Below are positions 30,134-38,858 of a DNA stretch of 64,000 nt, piece by piece. The position numbers and the translations under genes were made by a program. A model generated the notes under the pieces. That model ran no database searches, was not told the DNA's origin, and saw only the letters and a list, made by a program, of their open reading frames with translations. This stretch comes from Crocinitomicaceae bacterium. GTDB taxonomy: Bacteria; Bacteroidota; Bacteroidia; Flavobacteriales_D; Crocinitomicaceae. Numbering within the stretch: position 1 is the first letter of the stretch; every line of letters starts with the position of its first letter. The DNA lies in the NCBI GenBank assembly GCA_023957475.1, contig JAMLHA010000012.1, forward strand, positions 1 through 64,000. Direction: 5' to 3'.

Positions 30134-31420
30134 TTACAACCCTTCAAAAAGTTGCAGCATTTTTTTTGTTAATGTTGATGAATGAAATTGTTCAGTATTT
30201 TTAGAATTAACGTACAATTGTTGGAGTGAAAATTTTGAAAAACATTCTTTGATGGATATTTTTGCTTTTTCAACGTTAGTGTAGTCAACGAAGTAGCCAC
30301 TTTGGGTAACGGTAACAATTTTTTCTAAATCACTTTCCAATTCACCAATTACCAACATAGGTCGTTTTGCACCAAGGTATTCGAAGAACTTCCCGGTTAA
30401 TATTCCTTTTGAATTTACCGCTTTATTGGCTACTAAAAGTAATACTTGTGATTTTCGTTGATGTTGGATGCTTTCTGCGTGACTAAGTTGTTGAACACCA
30501 GTAAAAAAATCGGATAATCCAGCTAGATTGATGCTTTCGATGATACTAAAATCAACAGAGCCAAATAGTTGAATCTGCAAATAATTTTTTAATTCAGGTA
30601 GTTCGTCCAGTAATTGTCGCAAGGCTTCCCAAAGTTCTGTTGGATTTCTTGAAGGCGCCATGGAGCCAAAGTGAGAAATGGTGAATTTTGTATCTAGTTG
30701 TTCTTTGTAAGGATCAAAGTCGGGGAATTGATATCCATTTGTAATGATTTCAACCTTTCTGCCTCCAATTCGTTCCAATCCTTTTGCGCAATCGTCGCCA
30801 ATAGCAAGCACAAGGTCAGCATTTGTTAGAACAGTTTTTTCTAATTTTTTTTGTTGCTTATCGGCCCATTTGCCTATGTTTAATTCTGAATAAAAATCAA
30901 TTTCTGTCCAAGGATCTCGAAAATCAGCAACCCATTTGATGTAAGGAAATTGTTGTTTTAATTTCTTTCCAATTAGATGCATGCTGTGTGGTGGTCCTGT
31001 AGAAATAATGTGTGTAATTTCTGGATGTTCTGTAAGGTATTTCGTCAAAAATCGAGCACTTGGTTTGATCCAAAAACGTCTGGCATCGGGGATGAATAAA
31101 TTTCCGCGAATCCAAATAATGAATTGCTTGAAAAAGCTTTTGTTTTTTGTTGTTCCAAGTCCAGCTCCTCCTGTAAAGCCAGTTTTTTTTTGAATGTATT
31201 TTTGGGGTTCAAAAATTGGTTGATGAATAACCTCTATGTTTTGCGGTATTTCGTGTATTAATTCTTGATCTATAATTGGCCAAGCAGCATCTTTAGGGCA
31301 ATAAACAACTAAATCCCAATTGTTTTCTTTGAAATAATTAGAAAAACGCAACCAACGATGCACTCCAGGTCCTCCAGCAGGTGGCCAATAATACGTAATT
31401 AAGAGTGCTTTATTTTTCAT
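30134..31420 (-). CDS. Glycosyltransferase, GT4-like
   Basis: A 428-residue GT-B protein. The N-terminal domain has 'YYWPPAGGPGVHRWLRFSNYF' and 'DFRDPWTEID'; the C-terminal domain has 'FTISHFGSMAPSRNPTELWEAL' and 'ILTGKFFEYLGAKRPMLVIG'. These are typical of cytosolic glycosyltransferases acting on surface polysaccharide precursors. It is a single gene. A weak hairpin without a T tract lies between its end and the preceding convergent gene. Confidence 0.85.
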   Translation of the reverse strand: MKNKALLITYYWPPAGGPGVHRWLRFSNYFKENNWDLVVYCPKDAAWPIIDQELIHEIPQNIEVIHQPIFEPQKYIQKKTGFTGGAGLGTTKNKSFFKQFIIWIRGNLFIPDARRFWIKPSARFLTKYLTEHPEITHIISTGPPHSMHLIGKKLKQQFPYIKWVADFRDPWTEIDFYSELNIGKWADKQQKKLEKTVLTNADLVLAIGDDCAKGLERIGGRKVEIITNGYQFPDFDPYKEQLDTKFTISHFGSMAPSRNPTELWEALRQLLDELPELKNYLQIQLFGSVDFSIIESINLAGLSDFFTGVQQLSHAESIQHQRKSQVLLLVANKAVNSKGILTGKFFEYLGAKRPMLVIGELESDLEKIVTVTQSGYFVDYTNVEKAKISIKECFSKFSLQQLYVNSKNTEQFHSSTLTKKMLQLFEGL

Positions 31421-31560
31421 TGATAAAAAAGATAATACCTTTTAAAGGTTAAAGAGTGTAAAGATAAAAAAAACAAGATAAATTGATGGTTTTAGAATCG
31501 TGTAAATTAAAATTAAATCAATAAGGAAGCTATTTGTATCAGTTTTGTTATATTTGTGTT

Positions 31561-32613
31561 ATGCAATATGCAATGCCTATAGATGAATTGCGCCGTTACA
31601 GTTTGAGGTTTTCATTGTTTATTATGATGATTGCTTTTGTGAGTATTTATGTAATGGAAAATAAGACAGAAACTATTATTTTTAGATCTTTAATGGCTTT
31701 TGTTCACTTTTATGTGAGTTTCAATATAAATATTTTTTTGTATTCGGTATTAACTAAAAAAAATCGACAAGTTAATGAACGAATAAAAGCACTTTATGGG
31801 ATATTACTTACGATGATTTTAATCTTTTTTACCACTTTTTTTTCACAATACTTAATGAAAATAGGTTGGTTATCTGGTGAATTAAATGATCAAAGGATTG
31901 TTGAGATTTTTACGAGTTGGAGAATGTTTTTGTTCATTCCTTTTCTTGCAACGATGATATTTTCAATTGTTCATTTCTTTCACCGTTTTGTAATTTTGGC
32001 TTATAGAACTCGTCAAACCGAATTGGAAGTATCTCGTCTTCAAATTATTAACACTGAAACATTAAATCAATTGTTGAAGCAACAGATTCAACCTCATTTC
32101 TTATTTAATGCCTTGAACACATTAAAATCATTGATTAAAAAACAACCAGTTGTGGCTGAAAATTATTTAATTCAGTTATCCGATTTTTTAAGAGCATCTA
32201 TTTCCGAACATCGATCGGATGTAGTTAGTCTTGCAGAAGAGTTGGAGTTGTGTTCAAATTACATGGAAATGCAAAAGATTAGATTTGGAGAAGCTTTGCT
32301 GTACAATGTTTCTTCAACTGTATTGGAACGACATGATGATTGTATTCCGTTTTTTTCGCTGCAACCTTTGTTGGAAAATGCTATAAAACACAATGAATTG
32401 ACAAAAGAGAAGCCATTGGTGATTCACTTATTTTTAGATGGAGATGCTATAGTTGTTGAAAACAATCTTCAGAAAAGAAAAGATGTGGAAGTTTCCACTG
32501 GAAATGGGCTAAAAAATCTAAAAGAACGTTATAAAATATTGTGTAACGAAGATGTATTAGTAGTGCAAGACAACGCTAAATTCAGTGTTCATTTAAAGCT
32601 AATTTCAAAATGA
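31561..32613 (+). CDS. Sensor histidine kinase, LytS/YpdA-like
   Basis: A membrane sensor kinase with four predicted helices in the first ~150 residues and a His_kinase domain carrying the phosphoacceptor in 'QIQPHFLFNALNTLKSL', plus an ATP-binding region 'PLLENAIKHNE' and 'STGNGLKNLKERY'. The frame is open upstream to a TTG at 31534, but a -7 promoter element TATATTTG (31549-31556) lies inside that stretch. The start is therefore ATG 31561 or ATG 31573; the former would give an almost leaderless message. It overlaps the response regulator gene by 4 bp (ATGA). Confidence 0.88.
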   Translation: MQYAMPIDELRRYSLRFSLFIMMIAFVSIYVMENKTETIIFRSLMAFVHFYVSFNINIFLYSVLTKKNRQVNERIKALYGILLTMILIFFTTFFSQYLMKIGWLSGELNDQRIVEIFTSWRMFLFIPFLATMIFSIVHFFHRFVILAYRTRQTELEVSRLQIINTETLNQLLKQQIQPHFLFNALNTLKSLIKKQPVVAENYLIQLSDFLRASISEHRSDVVSLAEELELCSNYMEMQKIRFGEALLYNVSSTVLERHDDCIPFFSLQPLLENAIKHNELTKEKPLVIHLFLDGDAIVVENNLQKRKDVEVSTGNGLKNLKERYKILCNEDVLVVQDNAKFSVHLKLISK

Positions 32614-33365
32614 AAATAGTCATAATTGAAGATGAACAGCTTATTGCTGATGATTTAAAAGAAATCATTCAAGAAATTGATGATTCTATAGATATTGTTG
32701 CTCAGATTTCAACATTAAAGGAAGGAAAAGAGTTTTTTTCTCAGAACCAAACAATGATCGATTTGATTTTTAGTGACATCCAATTGGGAGATGGTTTAAG
32801 TTTTGATTTGTTAAAAAATCAATCAATTGATACACCTGTTATTTTCTGCACAGCCTTTAACGAATATGCTATCAATGCGTTTAAGGCCAATGGAATAGAT
32901 TATGTGTTAAAACCATTTTCAACTAAAACAATAAAAGCAGCTTTGGATAGATACAAGTCGCTTAAAAGTAATTTTATTGGTGTGACGAATGAATTAAATT
33001 TTGATGAACAAATAATAGGAGAGGAGTTAAAAAGCAATGTTATTCTTGTGCACCATCGTGATAAAATAATTCCGATTACACCAAAAGAAATCGCTGTGGT
33101 TAGTATTTACAATGAGCAAGTGTTGATTTATACTTTTAATGGTGTGAGTTACACAATCAATAAGACTTTGGATGAATTGGATAATTTATTGGGAAAACAG
33201 TTTTTTAGAGCGAATCGTCAGAATATTGTCAATAAAGAAGTTGTGAAAGATGTTTCAACATTGATAAATCGTAAATACTTGATAAATACAAGCATTGATT
33301 TGCCAAATCAAATCATCGTCAGTAAAGAAAAAATGACACCATTTTTGAATTGGTTGAAGGAGTAA
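32610..33365 (+). CDS. LytTR response regulator
   Basis: A 251-residue regulator: receiver domain with E7/D8, phosphoacceptor D56 in 'IFSDIQLGDG' and K102 in 'DYVLKPFS', followed by a LytTR DNA-binding domain (about 145-250, 'FFRANRQNIVNKEVV'). It is the partner of the overlapping sensor kinase gene. LytTR regulators of this kind control envelope or metabolic genes; the target is unknown. Confidence 0.9.
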   Translation: MKIVIIEDEQLIADDLKEIIQEIDDSIDIVAQISTLKEGKEFFSQNQTMIDLIFSDIQLGDGLSFDLLKNQSIDTPVIFCTAFNEYAINAFKANGIDYVLKPFSTKTIKAALDRYKSLKSNFIGVTNELNFDEQIIGEELKSNVILVHHRDKIIPITPKEIAVVSIYNEQVLIYTFNGVSYTINKTLDELDNLLGKQFFRANRQNIVNKEVVKDVSTLINRKYLINTSIDLPNQIIVSKEKMTPFLNWLKE

Positions 33366-33373
33366 TCCTTTTT

Positions 33374-34003
33374 TTATTTTATCATAGCTCTTAGTTCGCT
33401 TAAAATAATAGCTGTTGCTCCCCAAACAACGTGTTGATTGATTTCAAAATAGGGTACATCTTTTATGATTAATCCATTGTTTGTTTGAATGTTTTTAATT
33501 TTTAAGATGGAATCATCTGTCAAAAGTTCAATAGGAAATTGAAAAATCTGATCCACTTCACGTTTATCGGGAATGTACAATTGCTCTTGCTCACAATAAT
33601 ATAAGTGCGGTTTAACGGTGAACTGACTAACGGGAATAAACAATTCAGTTAGCCCACCTAATAAATGGTTTTCATTGAGTTGCCAACCAATCTCTTCAAA
33701 TGTTTCTCTTCTGGCTGTGTATTCAAGAGAAGAGTCGGTGTGTTCTTTTTTTCCTCCGGGAAAACTAACTTGTCCGCCGTGACTTCCATTGTAATTTGGT
33801 CGTTGAATCAAAACACAGTGAATATTTTTGTCTTTTGGAAAACAGATAACAGCAACGGCAGAATCTTTGTATGTATCAATGTCATTTACTTCATCTCTAC
33901 TCAAAGCTCGTTTTCCTGTTAAAAGTAGTCGATGTGCATCTATTCCTGGTAAAGGATGTTGAAAAGAATCATTGATTTTATTTAAAAACTCTTCTGCTTG
34001 CAT
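33374..34003 (-). CDS. Nudix hydrolase, CoA-pyrophosphatase type
   Basis: A 209-residue Nudix protein. The Nudix box begins at 'GGKKEHTDSSLEYTARRETF' and continues EEIGW, matching Gx5Ex7REUxEExGU, and is preceded by 'SHGGQVSFPGG', the signature of the NudL/CoAse branch, which cleaves coenzyme A to phosphopantetheine and 3',5'-ADP. Substrate assignment rests on that signature only. It starts 1 bp after the upstream lipoprotein gene and is cotranscribed with it. Confidence 0.85.
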   Translation of the reverse strand: MQAEEFLNKINDSFQHPLPGIDAHRLLLTGKRALSRDEVNDIDTYKDSAVAVICFPKDKNIHCVLIQRPNYNGSHGGQVSFPGGKKEHTDSSLEYTARRETFEEIGWQLNENHLLGGLTELFIPVSQFTVKPHLYYCEQEQLYIPDKREVDQIFQFPIELLTDDSILKIKNIQTNNGLIIKDVPYFEINQHVVWGATAIILSELRAMIK

Positions 34004-34004
34004 A

Positions 34005-34589
34005 TCATCGAACAGATTTTAAAATGGTTAAGAAATCATCGTATAAAAATGGGGAAATTTGCTTGCTTGAAACCAACTGAAAAACAAAGTATTTTCCTTT
34101 AATGCTAACCGTTGCAATAAGGTATTGAATACCATAACTTTTATCCTCACGGTACTCCATTACGGTTTGAATAAATCCTTTTTTACCAACTTTTGTAAGC
34201 AAATCATCTGGTTCGGAAATTGTAAATTTATCTTTAACGATGTTTTGAATGTAATAGTTTTGAAGGGTTAAAATGGTATTTTGTTGAATAGTATCTACAA
34301 ATTGAATGGTTGTTAATTCTGAGTTTGTAAATTGTTCTACGGAAAAACGAATGGAATAATCAACGCTTGAAAATGAATTGTCATTAGCAGCTTTTACGGT
34401 AATATTTTGATAATTGTCCTTTACTAAAATTGAGGATAAATCAAATGTAATTCCGTAAATATGAATAGGTTTTAAATCAGGGAGATTCATATTGTTTTCT
34501 GTGATTTGAGCTTCAACACTTTTTTCAGGGTAGGAGCAACCACAGAGAACGATAATAAGGAAAAGAAATGCGCTATTGAATATTCTCAT
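34005..34589 (-). CDS. Predicted lipoprotein of unknown function
   Basis: A 194-residue protein with a lipoprotein signal 'LFLIIVLCGCSYPEKS'. The remaining chain is a mixed alpha/beta domain with no family I recognise; 'GKYFVFQLVSSKQISPFLYDDFLTILKSVR' at the end resembles small envelope proteins of the PsbP/DUF1795 type, but weakly. It forms a two-gene operon with the Nudix gene. Confidence 0.7.
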   Translation of the reverse strand: MRIFNSAFLFLIIVLCGCSYPEKSVEAQITENNMNLPDLKPIHIYGITFDLSSILVKDNYQNITVKAANDNSFSSVDYSIRFSVEQFTNSELTTIQFVDTIQQNTILTLQNYYIQNIVKDKFTISEPDDLLTKVGKKGFIQTVMEYREDKSYGIQYLIATVSIKGKYFVFQLVSSKQISPFLYDDFLTILKSVR

Positions 34590-34746
34590 ACTGCTAAATT
34601 AAGTAATTTATTTTGTTTTATTAACTAACCTGATATTCTTTGTTAATCTAAACAAAAGATTGATGCTGATAATGTTTTAAGGTAAAGACGATTTTATTTT
34701 TTATGAATAGTCGCTAATATACCACTTGTGTTTTTTAAAAGGGATC

Positions 34747-34856
34747 TCTCCAAACAAGTTTCTCGAAATGACTTCATTCTAGTGAGATTATTATAGCGCT
34801 ACGTGCGAAATAGACACTTATTGCGATTTGTCATTTCGACACGTGAAACGTGGAGA
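34747..34856. repeat. REP-like inverted repeat in a 467-bp gene-free region
   Basis: Exact arms 'tcgaaatgac' (34763-34772) and 'gtcatttcga' (34830-34839), with outer matches 'tctcca' (34747-34752) and 'tggaga' (34851-34856), form an imperfect inverted repeat of about 26-bp arms around 57 bp. Sequences of the type 'gtcatttcga...ggagaaa' recur in flavobacterial genomes as dispersed repeats. The rest of 34590-35056 holds no credible gene; it includes the -7 element TATCTTTG (35028-35035) of the next gene. Confidence 0.65.
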
Positions 34857-35056
34857 AAACTTTATTTTTACCATTTTTAAAGTTAAGAGTGGTATGTTTG
34901 TGAATACTCAAATTTTTTATTTCAAAAATGAATTATTTCACAACTTAATGAACAAAAAGTTTAGTTAGTTTATTGTTAAAAACACCAATATCTAATTTTC
35001 ATAGGTGTTTAAATGGCTTTTTGAAACTATCTTTGTAAAATTAAGCTGTTTTATTT

Positions 35057-37480
35057 ATGCAAAAAATTAGTTGTTTCTTCCTTATTCTAATTCCCTTTCT
35101 ATCGTTTAATCAGACAATTTTAACTGGTGAAATTTCGGATAGTGTTTCTGGTAATGCTATTGAATATGCATCGTTTAAATTGTTTTCAAGTAAAGATTCT
35201 GTATTAAGAACAGGAGCTTATACCGATGAAAAAGGTAAATTCATTATAGAAAATATCAAAAGTGGCACTTATTATGGCGTTATTTCATTCTCTGGATACG
35301 AAGATAGATATATTAATTCCATTAATTTGACAGGTCAACCTACTTTTAATATTGGAAAAATTAAACTTCAAACGATTCAGATTCAAAATATTGAAGATGT
35401 TGTGATTGAAGGAAAGTTGGAAACGTTGAAAGCGGGAATAGATAAGAAGATTTACAATGTGGATCAAGATATTTCTTCGCGTGGGGCAGGAGCTGATGAA
35501 GTGTTGAATAACATTCCATCTATTACCTTGGATGAAGACGGCAGGGTGTCTTTAAGAGGTGATGGAAGTGTTACTATTCTTATTGATGGTCAGCCGAGCA
35601 ATATGACGGGTGAAGGAGGGAATTTTTTGAGTTCCATTCCTGCAAGTTCTATTGAACGCATTGAAGTGGTAACCAATCCTTCGGCAAAATACAGTCCCGA
35701 TGGAACATCTGGTATAATCAACATCGTTCTTAAAAAGAATAAATTAAAAGGGATTAACGGACAAGTGTCTGGTTCTGGAGGAATACCTGGAAATGACCAT
35801 AAATTAAATGCAGCATTGAGTTTTAGAAACGATAAAGTGAATATTTATGGTTCGTATGGATTTAATTTCATGCAAGGTTATAGAAATAATTACAGCTCAA
35901 TTGACCGTAAATTAAGTGATACATCGTTTATGAAATTGGATCAAACAAGGGAAGGGAATCACTTAAAACGTGGTCATGTTGCCCGTGTTGGATTGGATTG
36001 GTATGTGAATAATAATAATACTCTTGGTTTTTTTGTAAATGGACAACTGAATGCTGATAGGAGAGGAGGAGATCAAATGAATACGCAGTACATTTCATCA
36101 GATTTGGTAACAAATAGATGGGTGAGAAAGTCGTTTGAACCTGAAGACAGAAAAGGAATTGATGCCAATTTGTTTTACAACCACAATTTGAAAGACGAAA
36201 CGGGTAAATTATCTTCTAATGTGTATTATTCGCTTTCAAACCGTTTGGAAAAAGGGAATTTTGAGCAGTATTACGATATTGAAAATGGCATTTATTCCAA
36301 TTTGAATTCTTCTTATAAACAACAGTCTGCAAATAATGACAAAGGGATTTTGACTGCTCAAGTTGATTTTGAACGCGTTATAGCTCGCATTAAGGCTCGT
36401 TATGAAGTTGGTATGAAAGGATCATTTAGCAATGAATATTTGGTTTCTAATTCAACCAATTACGATTTTTCTTTAAATGAAATGGTGCCCGATACTTTTG
36501 CGATTTATAACTACAAATACCGTGAAGATGTGTATAGTGCTTATGGTGTATTTGGTCAAGAATTAGGAAAAATTAAATACCAAATTGGTCTAAGAGCTGA
36601 ATATGCATTGCAGGACCCTAAGTTGGCGACTTCTTCGCAGAATTATAAAAAAGAGTATTTTCAATTGTATCCTTCAGCACATATACGTTATGAAGTAGCT
36701 AAAAATGGTGAAATCAGCTTGGGATATTCCAGAAGAATCAACCGACCACAATCGTGGAATTTGAATCCATTTGCTATTTATTCAGATCCGTTTAATTTAA
36801 GAATGGGAAATCCTGATTTAAAGCCTGAATACATCCACTCAGTTGACTTGGGTTATACGCAAACTATGAAGATTGTCTCAATTACTGCAAGTGTTTATTA
36901 TCGTTACACAAGTGACGTGATTAGTAGGGTAAAAACGTTTATTGATAACAATACGGCTGCTGTTACGATGGCAAACATTAGCAATAGTCAGACTACGGGT
37001 GGAGAATTGGTTTTTCAAATACGACCAACTTCTTGGTGGAGAAATACCCTTTCTTTAAATGGTAATTACATTGATTTTAGAAGTAAATCAGCAGATTTGA
37101 ACAACAAAGGGTTTAACTGGGGGTTGAAATACACAGGTTCATTCGATTTTTGGAAGAAAACAGCAACAGTACAATTAAATGCGGTGTACAATGCACCACG
37201 TGTTACACCTCAAGGAAAAGTGTTTACGTGGAATTTTGTGGATATTTCTGTGCAAAAAAACTTCTTTAATAAAAAGTTGACCATTGGATTGAAATTAGCG
37301 GATGTGTTCAATACCAAAAATTTCAGAATGAAAATAGACCGAGCTGATTTGCAACAAACATCTAAGTTTGATTTCCAAACAAGAAGAGTCTATTTAACAT
37401 TGACGTATAAATTCGGAAAATTAGAATTTTCTCAAAAACAATTGCCAAAAGAAAACGAAGGTGGAGGAGGTGACTTCTAA
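35057..37480 (+). CDS. TonB-dependent receptor / outer membrane beta-barrel family protein
   Basis: An 807-residue protein with a signal peptide ending 'LIPFLSFNQ', a carboxypeptidase-regulatory-like domain (about 20-110), a plug with 'LRGDGSVTILIDGQPSNM' and 'IERIEVVTNPSAKYSPDGTSGIINIVLKKN', and a barrel of the OMP_b-brl_3 type ending 'YLTLTYKFGKLEFSQK'. It transports an unknown substrate. It has a Gly-rich tail and no SusD partner. Its last 4 bases overlap the end of a small convergent gene. Confidence 0.87.
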   Translation: MQKISCFFLILIPFLSFNQTILTGEISDSVSGNAIEYASFKLFSSKDSVLRTGAYTDEKGKFIIENIKSGTYYGVISFSGYEDRYINSINLTGQPTFNIGKIKLQTIQIQNIEDVVIEGKLETLKAGIDKKIYNVDQDISSRGAGADEVLNNIPSITLDEDGRVSLRGDGSVTILIDGQPSNMTGEGGNFLSSIPASSIERIEVVTNPSAKYSPDGTSGIINIVLKKNKLKGINGQVSGSGGIPGNDHKLNAALSFRNDKVNIYGSYGFNFMQGYRNNYSSIDRKLSDTSFMKLDQTREGNHLKRGHVARVGLDWYVNNNNTLGFFVNGQLNADRRGGDQMNTQYISSDLVTNRWVRKSFEPEDRKGIDANLFYNHNLKDETGKLSSNVYYSLSNRLEKGNFEQYYDIENGIYSNLNSSYKQQSANNDKGILTAQVDFERVIARIKARYEVGMKGSFSNEYLVSNSTNYDFSLNEMVPDTFAIYNYKYREDVYSAYGVFGQELGKIKYQIGLRAEYALQDPKLATSSQNYKKEYFQLYPSAHIRYEVAKNGEISLGYSRRINRPQSWNLNPFAIYSDPFNLRMGNPDLKPEYIHSVDLGYTQTMKIVSITASVYYRYTSDVISRVKTFIDNNTAAVTMANISNSQTTGGELVFQIRPTSWWRNTLSLNGNYIDFRSKSADLNNKGFNWGLKYTGSFDFWKKTATVQLNAVYNAPRVTPQGKVFTWNFVDISVQKNFFNKKLTIGLKLADVFNTKNFRMKIDRADLQQTSKFDFQTRRVYLTLTYKFGKLEFSQKQLPKENEGGGGDF

Positions 37481-37647
37481 ACTTCAGCAACCTTTTTCTT
37501 CTTTTTAACTTCTTTTTCTGTTTGGATAGTTACTCCCAACCCTTGAATTGCTGTATCAAAGGTTACAGTTCCTTTTTTCTCTTTTAGTTCTTGCTCTAAA
37601 CTATGAAGAGAAGTTAATCTTGCCGGTTTTGTGTTGTTTTTCTTCAT
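37477..37647 (-). CDS. Small basic protein, 56 residues, unknown
   Basis: An uninterrupted frame encodes a 56-residue product starting 'MKKNNTKPARLTSLHSLEQE', with a middle 'GTVTFDTAIQGLGVTIQ' and a lysine-rich end 'KKKKKVAEV'. It has no signal peptide or Cys residues and I recognise no family. Support comes from a well-formed promoter 50-80 bp upstream with the right spacing, a plausible 45-base leader, and a stop overlapping only 4 bp of the convergent receptor gene. It could be a small nucleic-acid-binding protein or a ribosomally made peptide precursor; neither is established. Confidence 0.55.
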   Translation of the reverse strand: MKKNNTKPARLTSLHSLEQELKEKKGTVTFDTAIQGLGVTIQTEKEVKKKKKVAEV

Positions 37648-37697
37648 GATTTCTATGTTTTAGTATTCATTTGTTTAGTATAAATCAATTTGCATGC

Positions 37698-37726
37698 CAA
37701 AAATAAGACGCAAAAAATGAATGCAA
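37698..37726 (-). promoter_or_regulatory. Predicted promoter for the 56-residue gene
   Basis: On the minus strand, TTG (within TTTG) at 37726-37724, an 18-bp spacer and TATTTTTG at 37705-37698 match TTG-N17-23-TAnnTTTG. Transcription would start near 37692, about 45 bases before the ATG. The other minus-strand genes nearby (selD, mnmH) lie upstream, so this promoter serves only the small gene. Confidence 0.55.
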
Positions 37727-37799
37727 AGTTGCTACAATCTTTGATTCATTGATTGGAGTGCTGAAATGAACATGTGAAATGCTTGCTTACTGATGTGAA

Positions 37800-38858
37800 T
37801 TATTCAATATAAAGCATTTTCTCATCCGAATCAATTAAAACACCTATTGGTTGAACTCGACTGGCATAACCATTGTTTTTAAGCAATTCTTGAACCTCTG
37901 AAAGGCTTTCTGGGGTAACAGCTATCAACAATCCTCCATTTGTTTGTGGGTCGGGTAGGAGTTGAAAGGCTTCTAAAGCTATAGATGAATTATTTATTTT
38001 AATTTTTTCACTATAAGCATTCCAATTGCGGTAAGTTGCATCAGGAATGACGTTGTTTTTTAAATAATTTTCAATTCCTTTAATTTTTGGAAGCGATTGG
38101 TAGTGTAAAATAGCAGATAGATTTGATCCTTCGCACATTTCAATCAAATGTCCAGCAAGACCAAAGCCTGTTACGTCAGTCATGGCATGAACACCATCAA
38201 TTTCACCTAATTGAGCACCGATTTTATTTAATTGTGTAATCAATTCATGAAAAGTAGTCAAATCTGTTTCTTCAATAACTTCTCGCTTTGCAGCGGTTGA
38301 CAATATTCCTATACCCAAGGGTTTGGTCAATAGCAATAAATCGCCTGGTTGCGCTTTGCTATTTTGCTTCAATTGATTGATTTTAGCCAATCCGTTAACA
38401 GCTAATCCAAATACCGGTTCAAGTGTGTCGATGCTATGACCACCAGCCAATGGAATATTTGCTTCTTGACAAATAGTTTTCGCACCTTCCATCACTTGGT
38501 TTGCAATTGCGGTTGGTAATTTGTTGATAGGCCAACCCAAAATAGCTAAAGCAAAAATAGGCGTGCCACCCATTGCATAAACATCACTAATGGCATTGGC
38601 CGCAGCAACTTTGCCAAAAATGTATGGATCATTTACAATTGGAGTAAAAAAATCGGTTGTTGAAATCAATGCATCGGTATCGTTTAATTGATAAACTGCA
38701 GCATCGTCTTTTGTGTTGTTTCCAACGATTAATTTATCGTAGCTTCCATGCATGGACGCACTGCTTTGCAAAATTTCATCTAAAATTTGAGGAGCTATTT
38801 TACATCCACAACCACCACCATGCGAAAATTTAGTCAGTTTTATTTGTTCTTCACTCAT
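37800..38858 (-). CDS. selD: Selenide, water dikinase
   Basis: Makes selenophosphate from selenide and ATP. The catalytic pair C17 and K20 in 'GGGCGCKI' matches the E. coli enzyme, and the codon at 17 is an ordinary TGT for cysteine, not TGA. The 'GGHSIDTLEP' and 'TDVTGFGLAGHL' motifs are present; 352 residues is normal. It overlaps mnmH by 4 bp (ATGA), so selenophosphate is most likely used for tRNA 2-selenouridine. Confidence 0.96.
   Translation of the reverse strand: MSEEQIKLTKFSHGGGCGCKIAPQILDEILQSSASMHGSYDKLIVGNNTKDDAAVYQLNDTDALISTTDFFTPIVNDPYIFGKVAAANAISDVYAMGGTPIFALAILGWPINKLPTAIANQVMEGAKTICQEANIPLAGGHSIDTLEPVFGLAVNGLAKINQLKQNSKAQPGDLLLLTKPLGIGILSTAAKREVIEETDLTTFHELITQLNKIGAQLGEIDGVHAMTDVTGFGLAGHLIEMCEGSNLSAILHYQSLPKIKGIENYLKNNVIPDATYRNWNAYSEKIKINNSSIALEAFQLLPDPQTNGGLLIAVTPESLSEVQELLKNNGYASRVQPIGVLIDSDEKMLYIE

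Noticed and set aside
30106..30134. Small hairpin 'gtgatt...aatcac' between convergent genes
   Set aside because: The 6-bp stem is AT-rich and has no T tract on either side, so a terminator is not supported.
32610..34003. Functional link between the LytR regulator and the Nudix hydrolase
   Set aside because: The genes are convergent and nothing beyond proximity connects them.
38800..38812. Possible selenocysteine site in SelD
   Set aside because: The active-site codon is TGT (Cys), not TGA.
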